This document shows positions 1 to 8,811 of a stretch of 46,807 nucleotides of DNA, one piece after another; within the stretch, counting starts at the first letter, position 1, and the number at the start of each line of letters is the position of its first letter. The stretch is from Thermoguttaceae bacterium (GTDB lineage: Bacteria; Planctomycetota; Planctomycetia; Pirellulales; Thermoguttaceae). Position numbers and translations under genes: made by a program. The stretch spans positions 1-46,807 of the forward strand of contig JAGBDD010000188.1 in NCBI GenBank assembly GCA_017937685.1, given 5' to 3'. Under the pieces are notes generated by a model that was given only the letters and a program-made list of their open reading frames with translations, was not told the DNA's origin and did not search any database.

Positions 1-693
1 ATTTCCGTCGCCCCCGCCGCTCCGACGCAAGCGATTTCGGTCGCTCAACCCGCCGCCGCGCCGCAAGCCGCGACGGTCGCCCCGGCCCAAACGATTTCGA
101 TCGCCGCCGAACCGGCTCCGACTGCGGAGTTCAAACGAACCGAAACCGGCTTCTACTTCGGCGCCGACCCGAACGCTCCGCAAATCGGCGACGTTCGCGT
201 TACCTTCGAGATCGTCGAAGCCCCGCGTCCGGCGAGCGTCGTTTCGCAACAAAACGGCGACTCGTTCGTTCCTTACCAAGCGAAAACCGGCGCGGTCGAG
301 TTGCTCTCCAACAAAATCGACACCGCCGAAGCGATGTTCGCGCAAGCGAAACGCGGCAACGCGACGACGGGCTGGATTCTGCGCCTGATCGGGTTCGTCC
401 TGATGTACGCCGGCTTCAGCTCGATTTTCAAACCGCTCGAAGTTCTCGCCGATATCGTTCCGTTCCTCGGTTCGCTCGTCGGACTCGGAACGGGCGTTAT
501 TTCGTTCGCGCTTTCCCTTTGCGGTTCGTTGACGACGATCGCGATCGCTTGGCTTTGGTTCCGTCCGTTGATCGCGATTCCGCTTTTGGTCGCGGCGGTC
601 GGCTCGCTCGTTTGGCTCTTCGTTAAAGCGAAGGGCGCGAAAGCGGCGCCCGCCGAACCGAAGCAAGCCGAATCGGCGAAACAAGCGGAATAA
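1..693 (+). CDS. TMEM43-family membrane protein, C-terminal part
   Basis: The reading frame is open from the first base, so the N-terminus lies outside the window; about 230 residues are visible. After an Ala/Pro/Gln-rich stretch comes a conserved block (IGDVRVTFEIV, then FVPYQAKTGAVELL), then an amphipathic segment and three to four hydrophobic helices (around GWILRLIGFVLMYAGFSSIF, PFLGSLVGLGTGVISFAL, TTIAIAWLWFRPLIAIPLLV). This order is typical of the C-terminal half of TMEM43/LUMA-like proteins, which bacteria including planctomycetes also carry; their bacterial role is unknown. The protein ends in an Ala/Lys/Glu tail. Membrane location is clear from the sequence, and family assignment is by remembered motif pattern. 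The Met at 301 is internal and not a likely start. Confidence 0.75.
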   Translation: MSVAPAAPTQAISVAQPAAAPQAATVAPAQTISIAAEPAPTAEFKRTETGFYFGADPNAPQIGDVRVTFEIVEAPRPASVVSQQNGDSFVPYQAKTGAVELLSNKIDTAEAMFAQAKRGNATTGWILRLIGFVLMYAGFSSIFKPLEVLADIVPFLGSLVGLGTGVISFALSLCGSLTTIAIAWLWFRPLIAIPLLVAAVGSLVWLFVKAKGAKAAPAEPKQAESAKQAE

Positions 694-906
694 CCGCCGA
701 CGTTTTCCAACCTTTTCCGCGTCGACGCCGAGCGCTCCGTTCCGCCGTCGACGCGTCCTCAAATCGCCGCCCGACGCCAACGTCGAACCCGGTTAAAGCG
801 CCGATTTCGACGCGCCCCCGGGCGGCGTTCCAAAATAAAAACGCGCCCGCCGATTTCTCGACGAACGCGCTTTTTCGTCTCGCGTCGCGTTAAAATCCCG
901 CGACCT

Positions 907-2895
907 TTACGCCGCCGGAGCTTCCTCCTCCGCCGCCGGCGCCGCTTCTTCCGCCGGGTCGGCTTCTTCCGCAACCGGAGCCGCTTCCGTCGTCAACTCA
1001 AAGTTGAACGTATTCGCGCCTTGGACAACCGTCGCGGTCAAACCGGAGGTTTCCGGATTGCCATATCTCGCCGGAAGAACGGATACGACGTCCATTTCTT
1101 CGATTTCCACGCCGTTTTCTTGAATCATCTTACCGGTCGGGACGCTTTTAATACAGTCGACGGCAACTTTGTATTCCCCCGGAGTCGTCCCAGCGTCGGG
1201 AGCGCCAAGGAGCGTTTGAAGTTTGTATTCGCCCTTTTCGTTCGTTCTGCCGTAAGATTGCGAACCGGTCGCGTCGGTCGGGATGAATTTAACGGTCGCG
1301 TTTGCGAGCGGTTCGCCGTCAAACGTAACGACGCCGGAGACATATTCCGTTTTTATCGGGACGCTCTTTTGCAGCGACGTCTCGTCGTCCTCCTCGAATT
1401 TAATTTCGTCGTCCGCGTTTTCGTCCGCGTCCTCGACCGGCGGCGCCGCGTCGAGCTCGCGCCCCAAAACGAGACGGAAGCCGATGTAGCAGTCCCGACT
1501 CGTCGGGTCGCCGCTGAACCGACTGGCCGACCGGCAGTACCTGGCGTAGTAGCCCCAACCGCCGCCGCGCAACACGCGGCGGGGGCTCGACTTCGGCTCC
1601 CCAGGATACGTTTGAGAACCCGAAGCGTAGTCGCAGTACCAATCGGCGCACCACTCCAACACGTTCCCGTGCATGTCGTACAAATTCCAATTATTCGGTT
1701 TAAATTTCTTTACCGGCGAAGTAAAAACGTAACCGTCCTCGCTGGAAACCGTCGTCCAATCAGGATGCTTACGCTTCACAGACGCGTCCGCAACGTTCCC
1801 GTATTCCGTTAAATCCGCGCCGTCGGAACCGAAAGAATACGACGTCTCCATCCCCGCTCGGCAAGCGTACTCCCACTCCGCTTCGCTAGGCAAACGAATA
1901 CGCAAATCCGCCTCATGCGACAACCAATCGCAAAAGGCGTTCGCGCCGGCCCAGTCGACCTGCGTTACAGGGTGCGCGTCCGTCTGCGGAAAACTAGGAT
2001 TCGCCCAAGTATATTGAGACCCCGCCTCGAGTTCCCCCGTCGAAGCGTTATAACCAACGCCTAGCGTCGATTGCATTTTATAATTCTTCGCCTTAACGAA
2101 AGAACGCCACATCTCGACCGTTACTTCCGTTTCCAACATCCAAAAGCCGCGCGTCAAGGTTACCTCGTGTTGCGTTTCGTCGTCGACTCGCCCTTCTTCG
2201 CTTTCCGGGCTCCCCATCGTAAACGTTCCCGCCGGGCAGTATCGGAACGCGTACTCGACGCCGTCGACCGTTAACACTTTGCGCGTCCCCGCTTTAGGCG
2301 CGGCGTCCCAAGCGACCTCGGCGTTCTCCGCCGAAACGCCCGCCGACGACGCGCCCCCCGACAGGAGCAAAACCGGTTTTCCGTCTACCAACGTTACCGT
2401 CGCTTGTTGCGAAGACGCGACCTCGGCGGGTTCGTCCGCGGGGGCTTCGGCGGCGGGAAGGCCAACGTCGTCCGCGTCCGTCTCCTCGACCGTCGCCGCC
2501 GCCAAACCCAGCGCAAAGTCGACTTCCGCTCGGTCGGCGGGACTCAACCACGCGTAATTATATTTGACTAACTTTCCGGATTCGTCGCGAAAATAGACCG
2601 TCTTCGGCTTCGTTACGGCGGCGTCGGCGGCGTTCGCGGCGACCAATTCCGCGTCCGTTCGTTCCACGTCGAGCGTTCCCGTTGCGACCGTCGCGCCGAA
2701 TCGCCCCTTCCACTCGCGCGGCTCGTCCGCTCGAAGCGTCGACGCGACGAACGACGCCGACGCGCCAAGCGTCGCCAAACCGAGCGCGACCGCTAAAAAC
2801 GCCGTCGACCAACGCCGAGTCGAACGCGATTGTCGCCCCCGCGACGCGCAAATCGACGCTTCGACGCTTCCGTTCATTTTAACCGTTTTACGCAT
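907..2895 (-). CDS. Secreted FGE/sulfatase-modifying-factor-like protein with SHD1-like and carboxypeptidase-regulatory-like domains
   Basis: The protein has 662 residues. Residues 28-55 form a signal peptide or N-terminal anchor. Residues 60-130 resemble an SHD1 module (REWKGRFGA, then a basic FRDESGKLVKY stretch and WLSPADRAEVDFAL). Residues 217-478 are a formylglycine-generating-enzyme-type domain (PAGTFTMGSPESEEGR, RLPSEAEWEYACRAG, NVLEWCADWY, VLRGGGW, IGFRLV). Residues 518-634 are a beta-sandwich like the carboxypeptidase-regulatory domain (GVVTFDGEPLANATVKFIP), and the tail is acidic. Only one of the two copper-site cysteines of aerobic FGE aligns (C454); the other position is Tyr449, so formylglycine synthesis is doubtful and a structural or binding role is as likely. 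I chose the ATG at 2895 because AAGGAG lies 10 nt upstream; a TTG at 2904 sits only 1 nt after that AAGGAG. A 74-bp duplication covers the start region. Confidence 0.85.
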   Translation of the reverse strand: MRKTVKMNGSVEASICASRGRQSRSTRRWSTAFLAVALGLATLGASASFVASTLRADEPREWKGRFGATVATGTLDVERTDAELVAANAADAAVTKPKTVYFRDESGKLVKYNYAWLSPADRAEVDFALGLAAATVEETDADDVGLPAAEAPADEPAEVASSQQATVTLVDGKPVLLLSGGASSAGVSAENAEVAWDAAPKAGTRKVLTVDGVEYAFRYCPAGTFTMGSPESEEGRVDDETQHEVTLTRGFWMLETEVTVEMWRSFVKAKNYKMQSTLGVGYNASTGELEAGSQYTWANPSFPQTDAHPVTQVDWAGANAFCDWLSHEADLRIRLPSEAEWEYACRAGMETSYSFGSDGADLTEYGNVADASVKRKHPDWTTVSSEDGYVFTSPVKKFKPNNWNLYDMHGNVLEWCADWYCDYASGSQTYPGEPKSSPRRVLRGGGWGYYARYCRSASRFSGDPTSRDCYIGFRLVLGRELDAAPPVEDADENADDEIKFEEDDETSLQKSVPIKTEYVSGVVTFDGEPLANATVKFIPTDATGSQSYGRTNEKGEYKLQTLLGAPDAGTTPGEYKVAVDCIKSVPTGKMIQENGVEIEEMDVVSVLPARYGNPETSGLTATVVQGANTFNFELTTEAAPVAEEADPAEEAAPAAEEEAPAA

Positions 2896-3014
2896 TTTAA
2901 CCAAACTCCTTCGTTTGAATCTCGCAACGACGCTTCGACGCTTCCGTCCATTTTAACCGTTTTACGCATTTTAACTAAACTCCTTCGTTTGAATCTCGCA
3001 ACGGCGCTTCGACG
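2854..3014. repeat. 74-bp tandem duplication (about 2.2 copies) over a gene start
   Basis: Copies lie at 2854-2927 and 2928-3001, followed by a 13-base degenerate remnant. I count two differences between the two full copies (t/c at 2874 versus 2948, and c/t at 2902 versus 2976). Each copy contains, on the minus strand, a Shine-Dalgarno AAGGAG, an ATG and the first codons of the FGE-like gene. Confidence 0.9.
2874..2969 (-). CDS. Possible 31-residue upstream ORF overlapping the FGE-like gene start
   Basis: The upstream copy of the 74-bp repeat carries its own AAGGAG and ATG (2969-2967) at the same spacing as the real gene. Because 74 is not a multiple of three, this ATG reads out of frame through the real start and stops at TGA 2876-2874. 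That stop overlaps, as ATGA, the second in-frame Met codon of the FGE-like gene (2877-2875). The peptide begins MRKTVKMDGS, matching the main protein, then diverges. It could be a translational-coupling leader or just a by-product of a recent duplication. Confidence 0.35.
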   Translation of the reverse strand: MRKTVKMDGSVEASLRDSNEGVWLKCVKRLK

Positions 3015-3196
3015 CCGCGTTAGGCCGCGCGTCGGTTCGAAAAGCGAACGCAAAGCCGTTTACAACTCTATTTTAGCGCGTTGCAACGCTTTCCCCAACC
3101 CCCTTAGAGAAGCGTTTCCGAAAAAATTGCGCGAAAAAATCCCCCAACCTCCGTTATTTTCCCAAAAAAACGCAAAAAAAAGCGCCGCGACGGGCC

Positions 3197-3219
3197 GTTT
3201 TGTCGTTATTATTAATAAG
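3197..3219 (+). promoter_or_regulatory. Shared intergenic motif, copy A
   Basis: The core TTTTGTCGTTATTATTAAT (3198-3216) matches 17 of 19 positions of copy B (33030-33048) and of copy C (minus strand, 21660-21642). With one flanking base on the left and four on the right, A and B match at 21 of 23 positions. AT-rich identity of this length is unexpected in such GC-rich DNA. Its role (operator, promoter part or other) is unknown. Confidence 0.45.
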
Positions 3220-3290
3220 CGCCCCAACGCCGCGCCTTCGTCCGCCCCGCCGGGCTTGGCGAACGGTCGCCGACGCGCCGAAAAACGCCC

Positions 3291-3319
3291 TTGCCGAAAA
3301 CGCGTCAATCCGATAAAAT
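3291..3319 (+). promoter_or_regulatory. Candidate sigma70-type promoter for the three-TM protein gene
   Basis: TTGCCG at 3291-3296 and TAAAAT at 3314-3319 are separated by 17 nt. This lies about 145 nt upstream of the chosen start at 3464. Confidence 0.45.
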
Positions 3320-3463
3320 CGTTAAGAGCGTAAAAGTCGACGCCGCGACGTTCCGCCGTTGTTCCTTTCGCTCGCGACGTTTTCCGCGTTTTCGACCGTT
3401 TTTCGCGCTTTTATTCAACGTCGTCCGCGCTTCCCGATTTTCGTTCCGATTTGGAGTTTTCGA

Positions 3464-6400
3464 ATGCCCGCGCCCGCCTCCCCAACGCCCGATTTTAACG
3501 ACGCCGACGCTCGTCGCGCCGAAAAAGCGCTCCTCGCTCGCGTCGCCCAAGCCCGCGCCGAAGCGCGCCGCGTCGACTTAACGACGGCGTTTTGCGCGTT
3601 CGCGACCCTCGCGCTCGGCGTTCTTTTCCTCGGCGTTTTGCTCGACCATTGGGTTTTGCCGAACGGTTTGTCGCCGCGCGGACGGCTCCTTTTCGCGGTT
3701 TGCTGGGTCGCGTCGACGACGCTTTACTTCGTCGTCCGGCTCGTTCCGATTTTGCGCCGTCAAATCGCGCCCCTTTACGCCGCTAAAATTCTCGAAGAAA
3801 GTTGGAACGACCCGCACAACTCGGCGATCAGTTGGCTCCAGCTCCGACGCGAAGCCGCCGACGCGCGCAAACGCTCGCAAAAAGCGCGAAAGGCGCAAAA
3901 TAAAGAAGCCGAGCAAAACGGAGAAAACGCGCAAAACGCCGTCGGCTCAAACGATTCCGCCGACTTTAACGTCGTCGACCCGTCGATTTTGCGCGGCGTC
4001 GCGCTCCAAGCGGCGAATCGGGCCGCGTCGGCGCCGTCGGAAACGCTCGTCGACTGCTCCGAGCTGATTCGTTGGGGCGTCGCGTTCGCGGTCGTCGTCG
4101 CCGTTTGCGCCGTTTATTCCGTTTTTTCGCCGAAAAGTCCGTTCGCGTCGGTCGGTCGCATCGTCGCGCCGACGGCGGCGATCGAACGCCCGCAAGCGGT
4201 CGCGCTCGAAGAAGTTTCCCCCGGCGACGCGACCGTTTACCAAGGCGACTTTCTCGACGTCGCGGCCAAAATCGACGGCGCCGGTTCCCTTCCGGTCGAA
4301 ATTTTTTACTCGACGGAAGACGGTCGGCTCGTCGACCTGCGCGTCCCGATGGAGCCGGTCGGCGCGTCCCGCTTCGAAGCTCGCTTCCCGGACGGCGACG
4401 ACGGCTTTTCGGAGCCGCTGACGTACCGCGTCGTCGTCGGCAAAGGCGGGCGTTTCGAAAGCGTTTCGCCGACTTACCGCGTCGACGTGAAGCCGCGTCC
4501 GACGTTCCAAGTCGAAAAAACGACGTTAAAATTTCCCGATTATACCGGTTTAACGCCGCAAACGTTCGCGAACCAAGGGGACGTTCGCGCCGTCGAAGGA
4601 ACGACGGTCGAGATCGTCGCTCGGTCGAATTCCCCGCTCGAAAGCGCGCTTTTCCTCCCGAACGGCGACGAGTCGAAGGGCGCGAAAATGACGATTTCGC
4701 CCGACAACCCGCGTCTCGCGACGTTCGAGTTCCGTCTCGATTGGAAGCGAACGTCGTCCGTTCTGCGAACCGCCGACGCGGAGGCCAAGGTTCCGGCGCT
4801 AACCTCTTACCGCCTCCTTTCGATCGACGTCGACGGCCAACGGAACCGCGACGCTCGCGATTATTCGGTCGAAACGCTCGCCGACCTTCCGCCGACGATT
4901 CGTTGGGAGTCGGCCCCGGAAAGCGGTTCGACCGCGGCGCTTAACGACGCGCTCCGCTTCCAAGTTTGGGCGGAAGACCCCGATTTCGGGCTCCGTTCCG
5001 TTCGCGTTCGAACGGCGATTCGCGACCTCGACGAAGGCGCGTCGGCGGCCCGCGCGACCCCGGAACCGATCGAGACGCCGCTCCGTTCTCCCTCCGCGCA
5101 ACCGGGCGCCGATTACTCGACCGGCCCGACGCCGTTCGGCGGTCCCAACGTCCTTTCCGGCGCGTTCGTTCCGGAGGAACTCGGCTTTCAAGTCGGCGAC
5201 GAGATCGAATATTGGGTCGAAGCGGTCGATTCGAAGGAGCCGGAAGCGAACGTCGCGGCGACGGAGAAGCTCTTAATCGTCGTCGGCGAGCCGGTCGCGA
5301 ATCCGTCGTCCCCCGACGCGGAGCCGGAAAACGGAGAAAATAGCGAAAACGGGAAAGAATCCGGCGGCGAAACCGGACAAAATAGCGAATTAGGGCAAAC
5401 CGGCGAAGAAGGCGGCGAGTCCGAAAACAGCGAAACTGGGCAAGATTCGCAAAACCAACAAGGCGGAGAAAGCGAAGAAGCCGGACAAAACGCGCAAAAT
5501 CAACAAGGCGAAGAAAACGGAGAGTCCGGACAAAACGCGCAAAATCAACAAGGCGAAGAAAACGGAGAGTCCGGACAAAACGCGCAAAATCAACAAGGCG
5601 GAGAAAACGGAGAGTCCGGACAAAACGCGCAAAATCAACAAGGCGGAGAAAATGGAGAATCCGAGCAAGGCGGCGCGTCCGACGCGTCGAACGGCGACGA
5701 TTCGAACGCTTCCGAACAAACCGGGCAAATTCCGCAAAACGGACAAAACGAGCAAAGTCGCGAATCCGGACAAAACAGAGAAAACGCGCAAAACGACGAA
5801 GCGTCGTCCCCCTCTCCCGGCGCTCCCGAATCGGTCGATCCGGCAGCGAACCCCGGCGACGCGTTCGAAAAGGCGCTCGACTTTATCCGTTCCGAGCGCG
5901 AAAACGCCGAATCCGGCGCGCAAGGAACCGAATCGAACGCCGAGTCGCCGAAAAACGGGCGTTCCGGGCGGAATAATAAAGACGGAGAAAACGCGCAAAA
6001 CAATAAAACAACAAATAACGCGCAAGACGGCGAAAGTGGAGAAAACAGCGAAAACACGCAAAATAGCGAAACAGGAAATTCCGGAGAAAACGGCGAAAAG
6101 TCGAACAAGCGCCGTCCCCTTCCGAACCGAACGAGCGACGAGCGTCCGAGCGAAGACGCGGAGCGGTTCGACGCGGAAAATCCCGAAAAAATCGACCCGA
6201 ACTCGCGCCGCGGAAAGGGCGAAGTCGATCCGAATACGAACGATTATTTAGCGCAAACCGCCCCCGACGACGCGCCGGAAAACCCGAACGGCGCTCCCCA
6301 AGACGCGAACGTTCTCGCCGACCCGCTCGAAAATTTCGCCGGAAGCGGAGCCGACGCCGCCCCGAACGCGCAAGAATTAAAAGGCGCTAACAACGCCGAA

Positions 6401-7165
6401 ACCGACCCGAACGGCGCCTCCGAATCGGATCGCGACCCGGCGTCGAGCGAAAATAGCGAAAATACGCAAAACGGCGAACCCGCCGAATCGGGTCAAGGAG
6501 GCGAAAACGCGCCGCTCGACCCGCTCGACGGAGGAAACGGCGGAAGCGATTCGGCGTCCGACGCGACCGGTTCGAACGAAAATAACGAAAACAACGGCGG
6601 CGGTTCCGCGTCCAACCGTCTCCAAACGTCGACCGGGCCGAAATCGGAGGAAAAAGAGGGAACGATCGGCGCCGGCGGCGACTCGCAGTCGGGAAAACGC
6701 GGCGGCGGGGGCGGTTCCGGTCTCGGCGAACTCGGCCCGGACGAAGCGTCCTTAACCGGAGCGGACGCGCCGAGCCTCCAATACGCGGAGGCGGCGACGA
6801 ATCTCGTTCTCGACTACCTCGACGACGTTCTTAAGGAGAAGGTCGACCGGCGGATTCTCGACGAACTCGGTTGGACGGAAGAACAGCTCCGCGCCTTCCT
6901 CGAACGTTGGAAAGCGATGAAAGCGGCGGCGGAAGCGGGCGACGAAAGCGCGAAAGTCGAATATTTGCAAGCGCTTGAAAATCTCGGACTCGACGCGCCG
7001 GACGCTTCGGAACCGGTCGACGCGACGCGTTTCCGCGCCCCGGACGACCGCCGACGCCGCCGAAACGACGCCGTTCGCGAAGATCGCCGAACGAAAACGC
7101 CGGACGCGCTCGACGAACGCGTCCGCGCCTTCAATCGCGGCGTTTCGACTCGCGCCGAACGCTAA
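3464..7165 (+). CDS. Large three-TM envelope protein with Asn/Gln/Glu-rich low-complexity region (DUF4175-like architecture)
   Basis: The protein has 1233 residues. Hydrophobic helices lie near residues 40-60, 75-93 and 203-221. Residues 225-610 look beta-rich and Ig-like (YTVEVKPRPTF-like strands, PDYTGLTPQTF). Residues 613-1095 are highly repetitive and hydrophilic (Asn, Gln, Glu, Gly, Ser), including a 15-residue tandem repeat. Residues 1103-1233 form a charged domain (LVLDYLDDVLKE, LDELGWTEEQLRAFLERWK) that I recognise from planctomycete proteins of unknown function, often near MoxR/DUF58 clusters. The start at 3464 is preferred over 3359 because GGAG lies 7 nt upstream and the extra 35 residues look like translated intergenic DNA. 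An envelope role is inferred; the molecular function is unknown. Confidence 0.75.
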   Translation: MPAPASPTPDFNDADARRAEKALLARVAQARAEARRVDLTTAFCAFATLALGVLFLGVLLDHWVLPNGLSPRGRLLFAVCWVASTTLYFVVRLVPILRRQIAPLYAAKILEESWNDPHNSAISWLQLRREAADARKRSQKARKAQNKEAEQNGENAQNAVGSNDSADFNVVDPSILRGVALQAANRAASAPSETLVDCSELIRWGVAFAVVVAVCAVYSVFSPKSPFASVGRIVAPTAAIERPQAVALEEVSPGDATVYQGDFLDVAAKIDGAGSLPVEIFYSTEDGRLVDLRVPMEPVGASRFEARFPDGDDGFSEPLTYRVVVGKGGRFESVSPTYRVDVKPRPTFQVEKTTLKFPDYTGLTPQTFANQGDVRAVEGTTVEIVARSNSPLESALFLPNGDESKGAKMTISPDNPRLATFEFRLDWKRTSSVLRTADAEAKVPALTSYRLLSIDVDGQRNRDARDYSVETLADLPPTIRWESAPESGSTAALNDALRFQVWAEDPDFGLRSVRVRTAIRDLDEGASAARATPEPIETPLRSPSAQPGADYSTGPTPFGGPNVLSGAFVPEELGFQVGDEIEYWVEAVDSKEPEANVAATEKLLIVVGEPVANPSSPDAEPENGENSENGKESGGETGQNSELGQTGEEGGESENSETGQDSQNQQGGESEEAGQNAQNQQGEENGESGQNAQNQQGEENGESGQNAQNQQGGENGESGQNAQNQQGGENGESEQGGASDASNGDDSNASEQTGQIPQNGQNEQSRESGQNRENAQNDEASSPSPGAPESVDPAANPGDAFEKALDFIRSERENAESGAQGTESNAESPKNGRSGRNNKDGENAQNNKTTNNAQDGESGENSENTQNSETGNSGENGEKSNKRRPLPNRTSDERPSEDAERFDAENPEKIDPNSRRGKGEVDPNTNDYLAQTAPDDAPENPNGAPQDANVLADPLENFAGSGADAAPNAQELKGANNAETDPNGASESDRDPASSENSENTQNGEPAESGQGGENAPLDPLDGGNGGSDSASDATGSNENNENNGGGSASNRLQTSTGPKSEEKEGTIGAGGDSQSGKRGGGGGSGLGELGPDEASLTGADAPSLQYAEAATNLVLDYLDDVLKEKVDRRILDELGWTEEQLRAFLERWKAMKAAAEAGDESAKVEYLQALENLGLDAPDASEPVDATRFRAPDDRRRRRNDAVREDRRTKTPDALDERVRAFNRGVSTRAER
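5463..5675 (+). repeat. 45-bp in-frame tandem repeat
   Basis: The string ccggacaaaa recurs at 5481, 5526, 5571 and 5616, giving a period of 45 bp or 15 residues (ESGQNAQNQQG followed by E/G-ENG). Copies are nearly identical at DNA level, which suggests recent expansion and possible copy-number variation. Flanking sequence is a decayed version of the same composition. Confidence 0.92.
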
Positions 7166-7554
7166 CGCCGTTTCGCCGCCGCTCGACGGGACGCGCCGGT
7201 CTTTCCGCCCCTCGCTTCGCCCCCAAACCGGCGCCGGAGCGTCAAAATAGCGAAACCCCGACGGTTTTAACGGAAAAACAGCCAAATATTTTTCAAAATC
7301 CCCCAAATCGCGCCCCGACGTTTGTCGACGCGCGATTTATATCGAATAAAATAGAGTTTTATTTCGACGAATTTCGCGCCCCGGAATTTCCGCTTTCGAG
7401 GGCGACCGTCGGCGCCTTGCCAAGGTCGTTTGCAGGTTTCGCGGGCAGTTTCGATTTTCGCTTGCCTTATCGTTCGCGCGCCGTCGGCGCCGTTATATCA
7501 AACAATAATAGCAATCGTTCAACCGATTTTAGAAAAAGAACAGGAATCAACAAT
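7166..7554. other. Intergenic region before btaA
   Basis: 389 bases without a convincing gene. The in-frame extension of btaA back to 7417 reads through poorly protein-like sequence. TTGTCG at 7322 and TAAAAT at 7347-7352 could form a promoter, but the 19-nt spacer is long, so this is weak. Confidence 0.4.
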
Positions 7555-8751
7555 ATGGGAGCGTTCGCTGAATGGATTAGCGGGAAGGTCTTCGCCGCCG
7601 TACACGGCAACAATCTCGTTTACAACACCTGCTGGGAAGATCCGCGCCTCGACAAAGTCGCGCTCGAACTGACGCCGGAAGACAATCTTCTCGTCATCAC
7701 GTCGGCCGGTTGCAACGCGCTTTCTTACGCGATCGAGGGCCTGAACCGCGTTTACGCCGTCGATATGAACTATCGTCAAAACGCGGTCTTGGAGCTTAAA
7801 ATCGCCGGGATCAAAGAGCTGGATTACGAAACCTTCTTCCAACTCTTCGGCGAAGGCCGTCTTCCGGGCGTTCGTCAAATTTATCGCGACAAACTCCGCG
7901 CGCACCTGTCGGAATCGTCGCAAAAATATTGGGACGAAAATATCAAAAAATTCTTCGACGGCAAGGCGAAATCCTATTATTTCTGCGGCACGTCCGGTTA
8001 TTTGGCGAAGTGGATCAACCGCCTTGTCAATCTCCGCGGAATGCGTCCCCAAGTCGACGCGCTCATTAATGCGCCGACGCTCGAAGAGCAACAAAAGATT
8101 TGGGCCGAAGTCCGCGACAAGTTCTGGTCGCCGCTGATGCGTTTCATCGTCAACCGCGACTCGACGATGTCGATGGTCGGCGTCCCGAAAGACCAACGCA
8201 AGCAAATCGAAAAGACTTACGGGCAACTCGTTCCGTTCGTCCAAGAATGTCTCGACGCTATATTTAGAGACCTCCCGATTCAAGACAACTACTTCTGGCG
8301 TTTGTACGCGACCGGACGTTACACGAAAACCTGTTGCCCGGAATACCTTGAAAAGAGCGGTTTCGAAACGCTCAAGGCCGGCGCGGTCGATAACGTCGTC
8401 GTTCGCACGAACACGGTCGAAGGTTTCTTGCGCGAAAATCCGGACGTCAAAATTAGCCGTTTCGTTCTCCTCGACCATATGGACTGGCTTTCCGACAAGC
8501 TGTTCGACGCGTTGACCTCCGAATGGGCCGCGATTCTGAAGTCGGCGACGCCGGGCGCTCGCGTCCTTTGGCGCAGCGGCGGGCTCGACACGTCCCCTTA
8601 CCTGCATCGCGTTCCGGTCGAAGTCAACGGCGAAAAGAAACAACTCGGCGATATTCTGAAGTACAATAAAGAACTCGCCGCCGAACTGCACCCGAAGTGC
8701 CGCGTGCATACTTACGGCAGTTTCTACATCGCCGACCTGTTGAACGGTTGA
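7555..8751 (+). CDS. btaA: S-adenosylmethionine:diacylglycerol 3-amino-3-carboxypropyltransferase (BtaA, DUF3419)
   Basis: The 398-residue product matches the BtaA/DUF3419 family, which transfers the aminocarboxypropyl group of SAM to diacylglycerol, the first step of betaine-lipid (DGTS) synthesis. Visible hallmarks are VYNTCWEDPRLD near the N-terminus, a SAM-fold glycine region (VITSAGCNALSYAI) with the acidic strand end YAVDMN, then YYFCGTSGYLAKW, FWRLYATGRY and VLLDHMDWL, and a C-terminal LWRSGG motif. The start at 7555 has AGGA 9 nt upstream and fits the family N-terminus; the longer frame from 7417 does not. No BtaB methyltransferase, which would trimethylate the head group, lies nearby. 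A terminator follows, so the gene is probably monocistronic. Confidence 0.9.
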   Translation: MGAFAEWISGKVFAAVHGNNLVYNTCWEDPRLDKVALELTPEDNLLVITSAGCNALSYAIEGLNRVYAVDMNYRQNAVLELKIAGIKELDYETFFQLFGEGRLPGVRQIYRDKLRAHLSESSQKYWDENIKKFFDGKAKSYYFCGTSGYLAKWINRLVNLRGMRPQVDALINAPTLEEQQKIWAEVRDKFWSPLMRFIVNRDSTMSMVGVPKDQRKQIEKTYGQLVPFVQECLDAIFRDLPIQDNYFWRLYATGRYTKTCCPEYLEKSGFETLKAGAVDNVVVRTNTVEGFLRENPDVKISRFVLLDHMDWLSDKLFDALTSEWAAILKSATPGARVLWRSGGLDTSPYLHRVPVEVNGEKKQLGDILKYNKELAAELHPKCRVHTYGSFYIADLLNG

Positions 8752-8767
8752 TTCCGTCGAACGGTTG

Positions 8768-8811
8768 AAAAATCGACGCGGCGTAAATTTTCGCTCGCCG
8801 CGTCGATTTTT
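8768..8811 (+). terminator. Intrinsic terminator after btaA
   Basis: A perfect 16-bp stem (8768-8783 with 8796-8811) encloses a 12-base loop and ends in TTTTT. The A-rich 5' side could also make it act on the other strand. Confidence 0.88.

Larger units (their letters stand above)
2970..3463. other. Divergent intergenic region between the FGE-like and three-TM genes
   Basis: About 490 bases with no convincing gene. It holds the outer end of the 74-bp repeat, an AT-rich motif shared with two other intergenic regions (3197-3219) and a promoter candidate for the rightward gene (3291-3319). I found no good promoter for the leftward gene. Confidence 0.6.
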
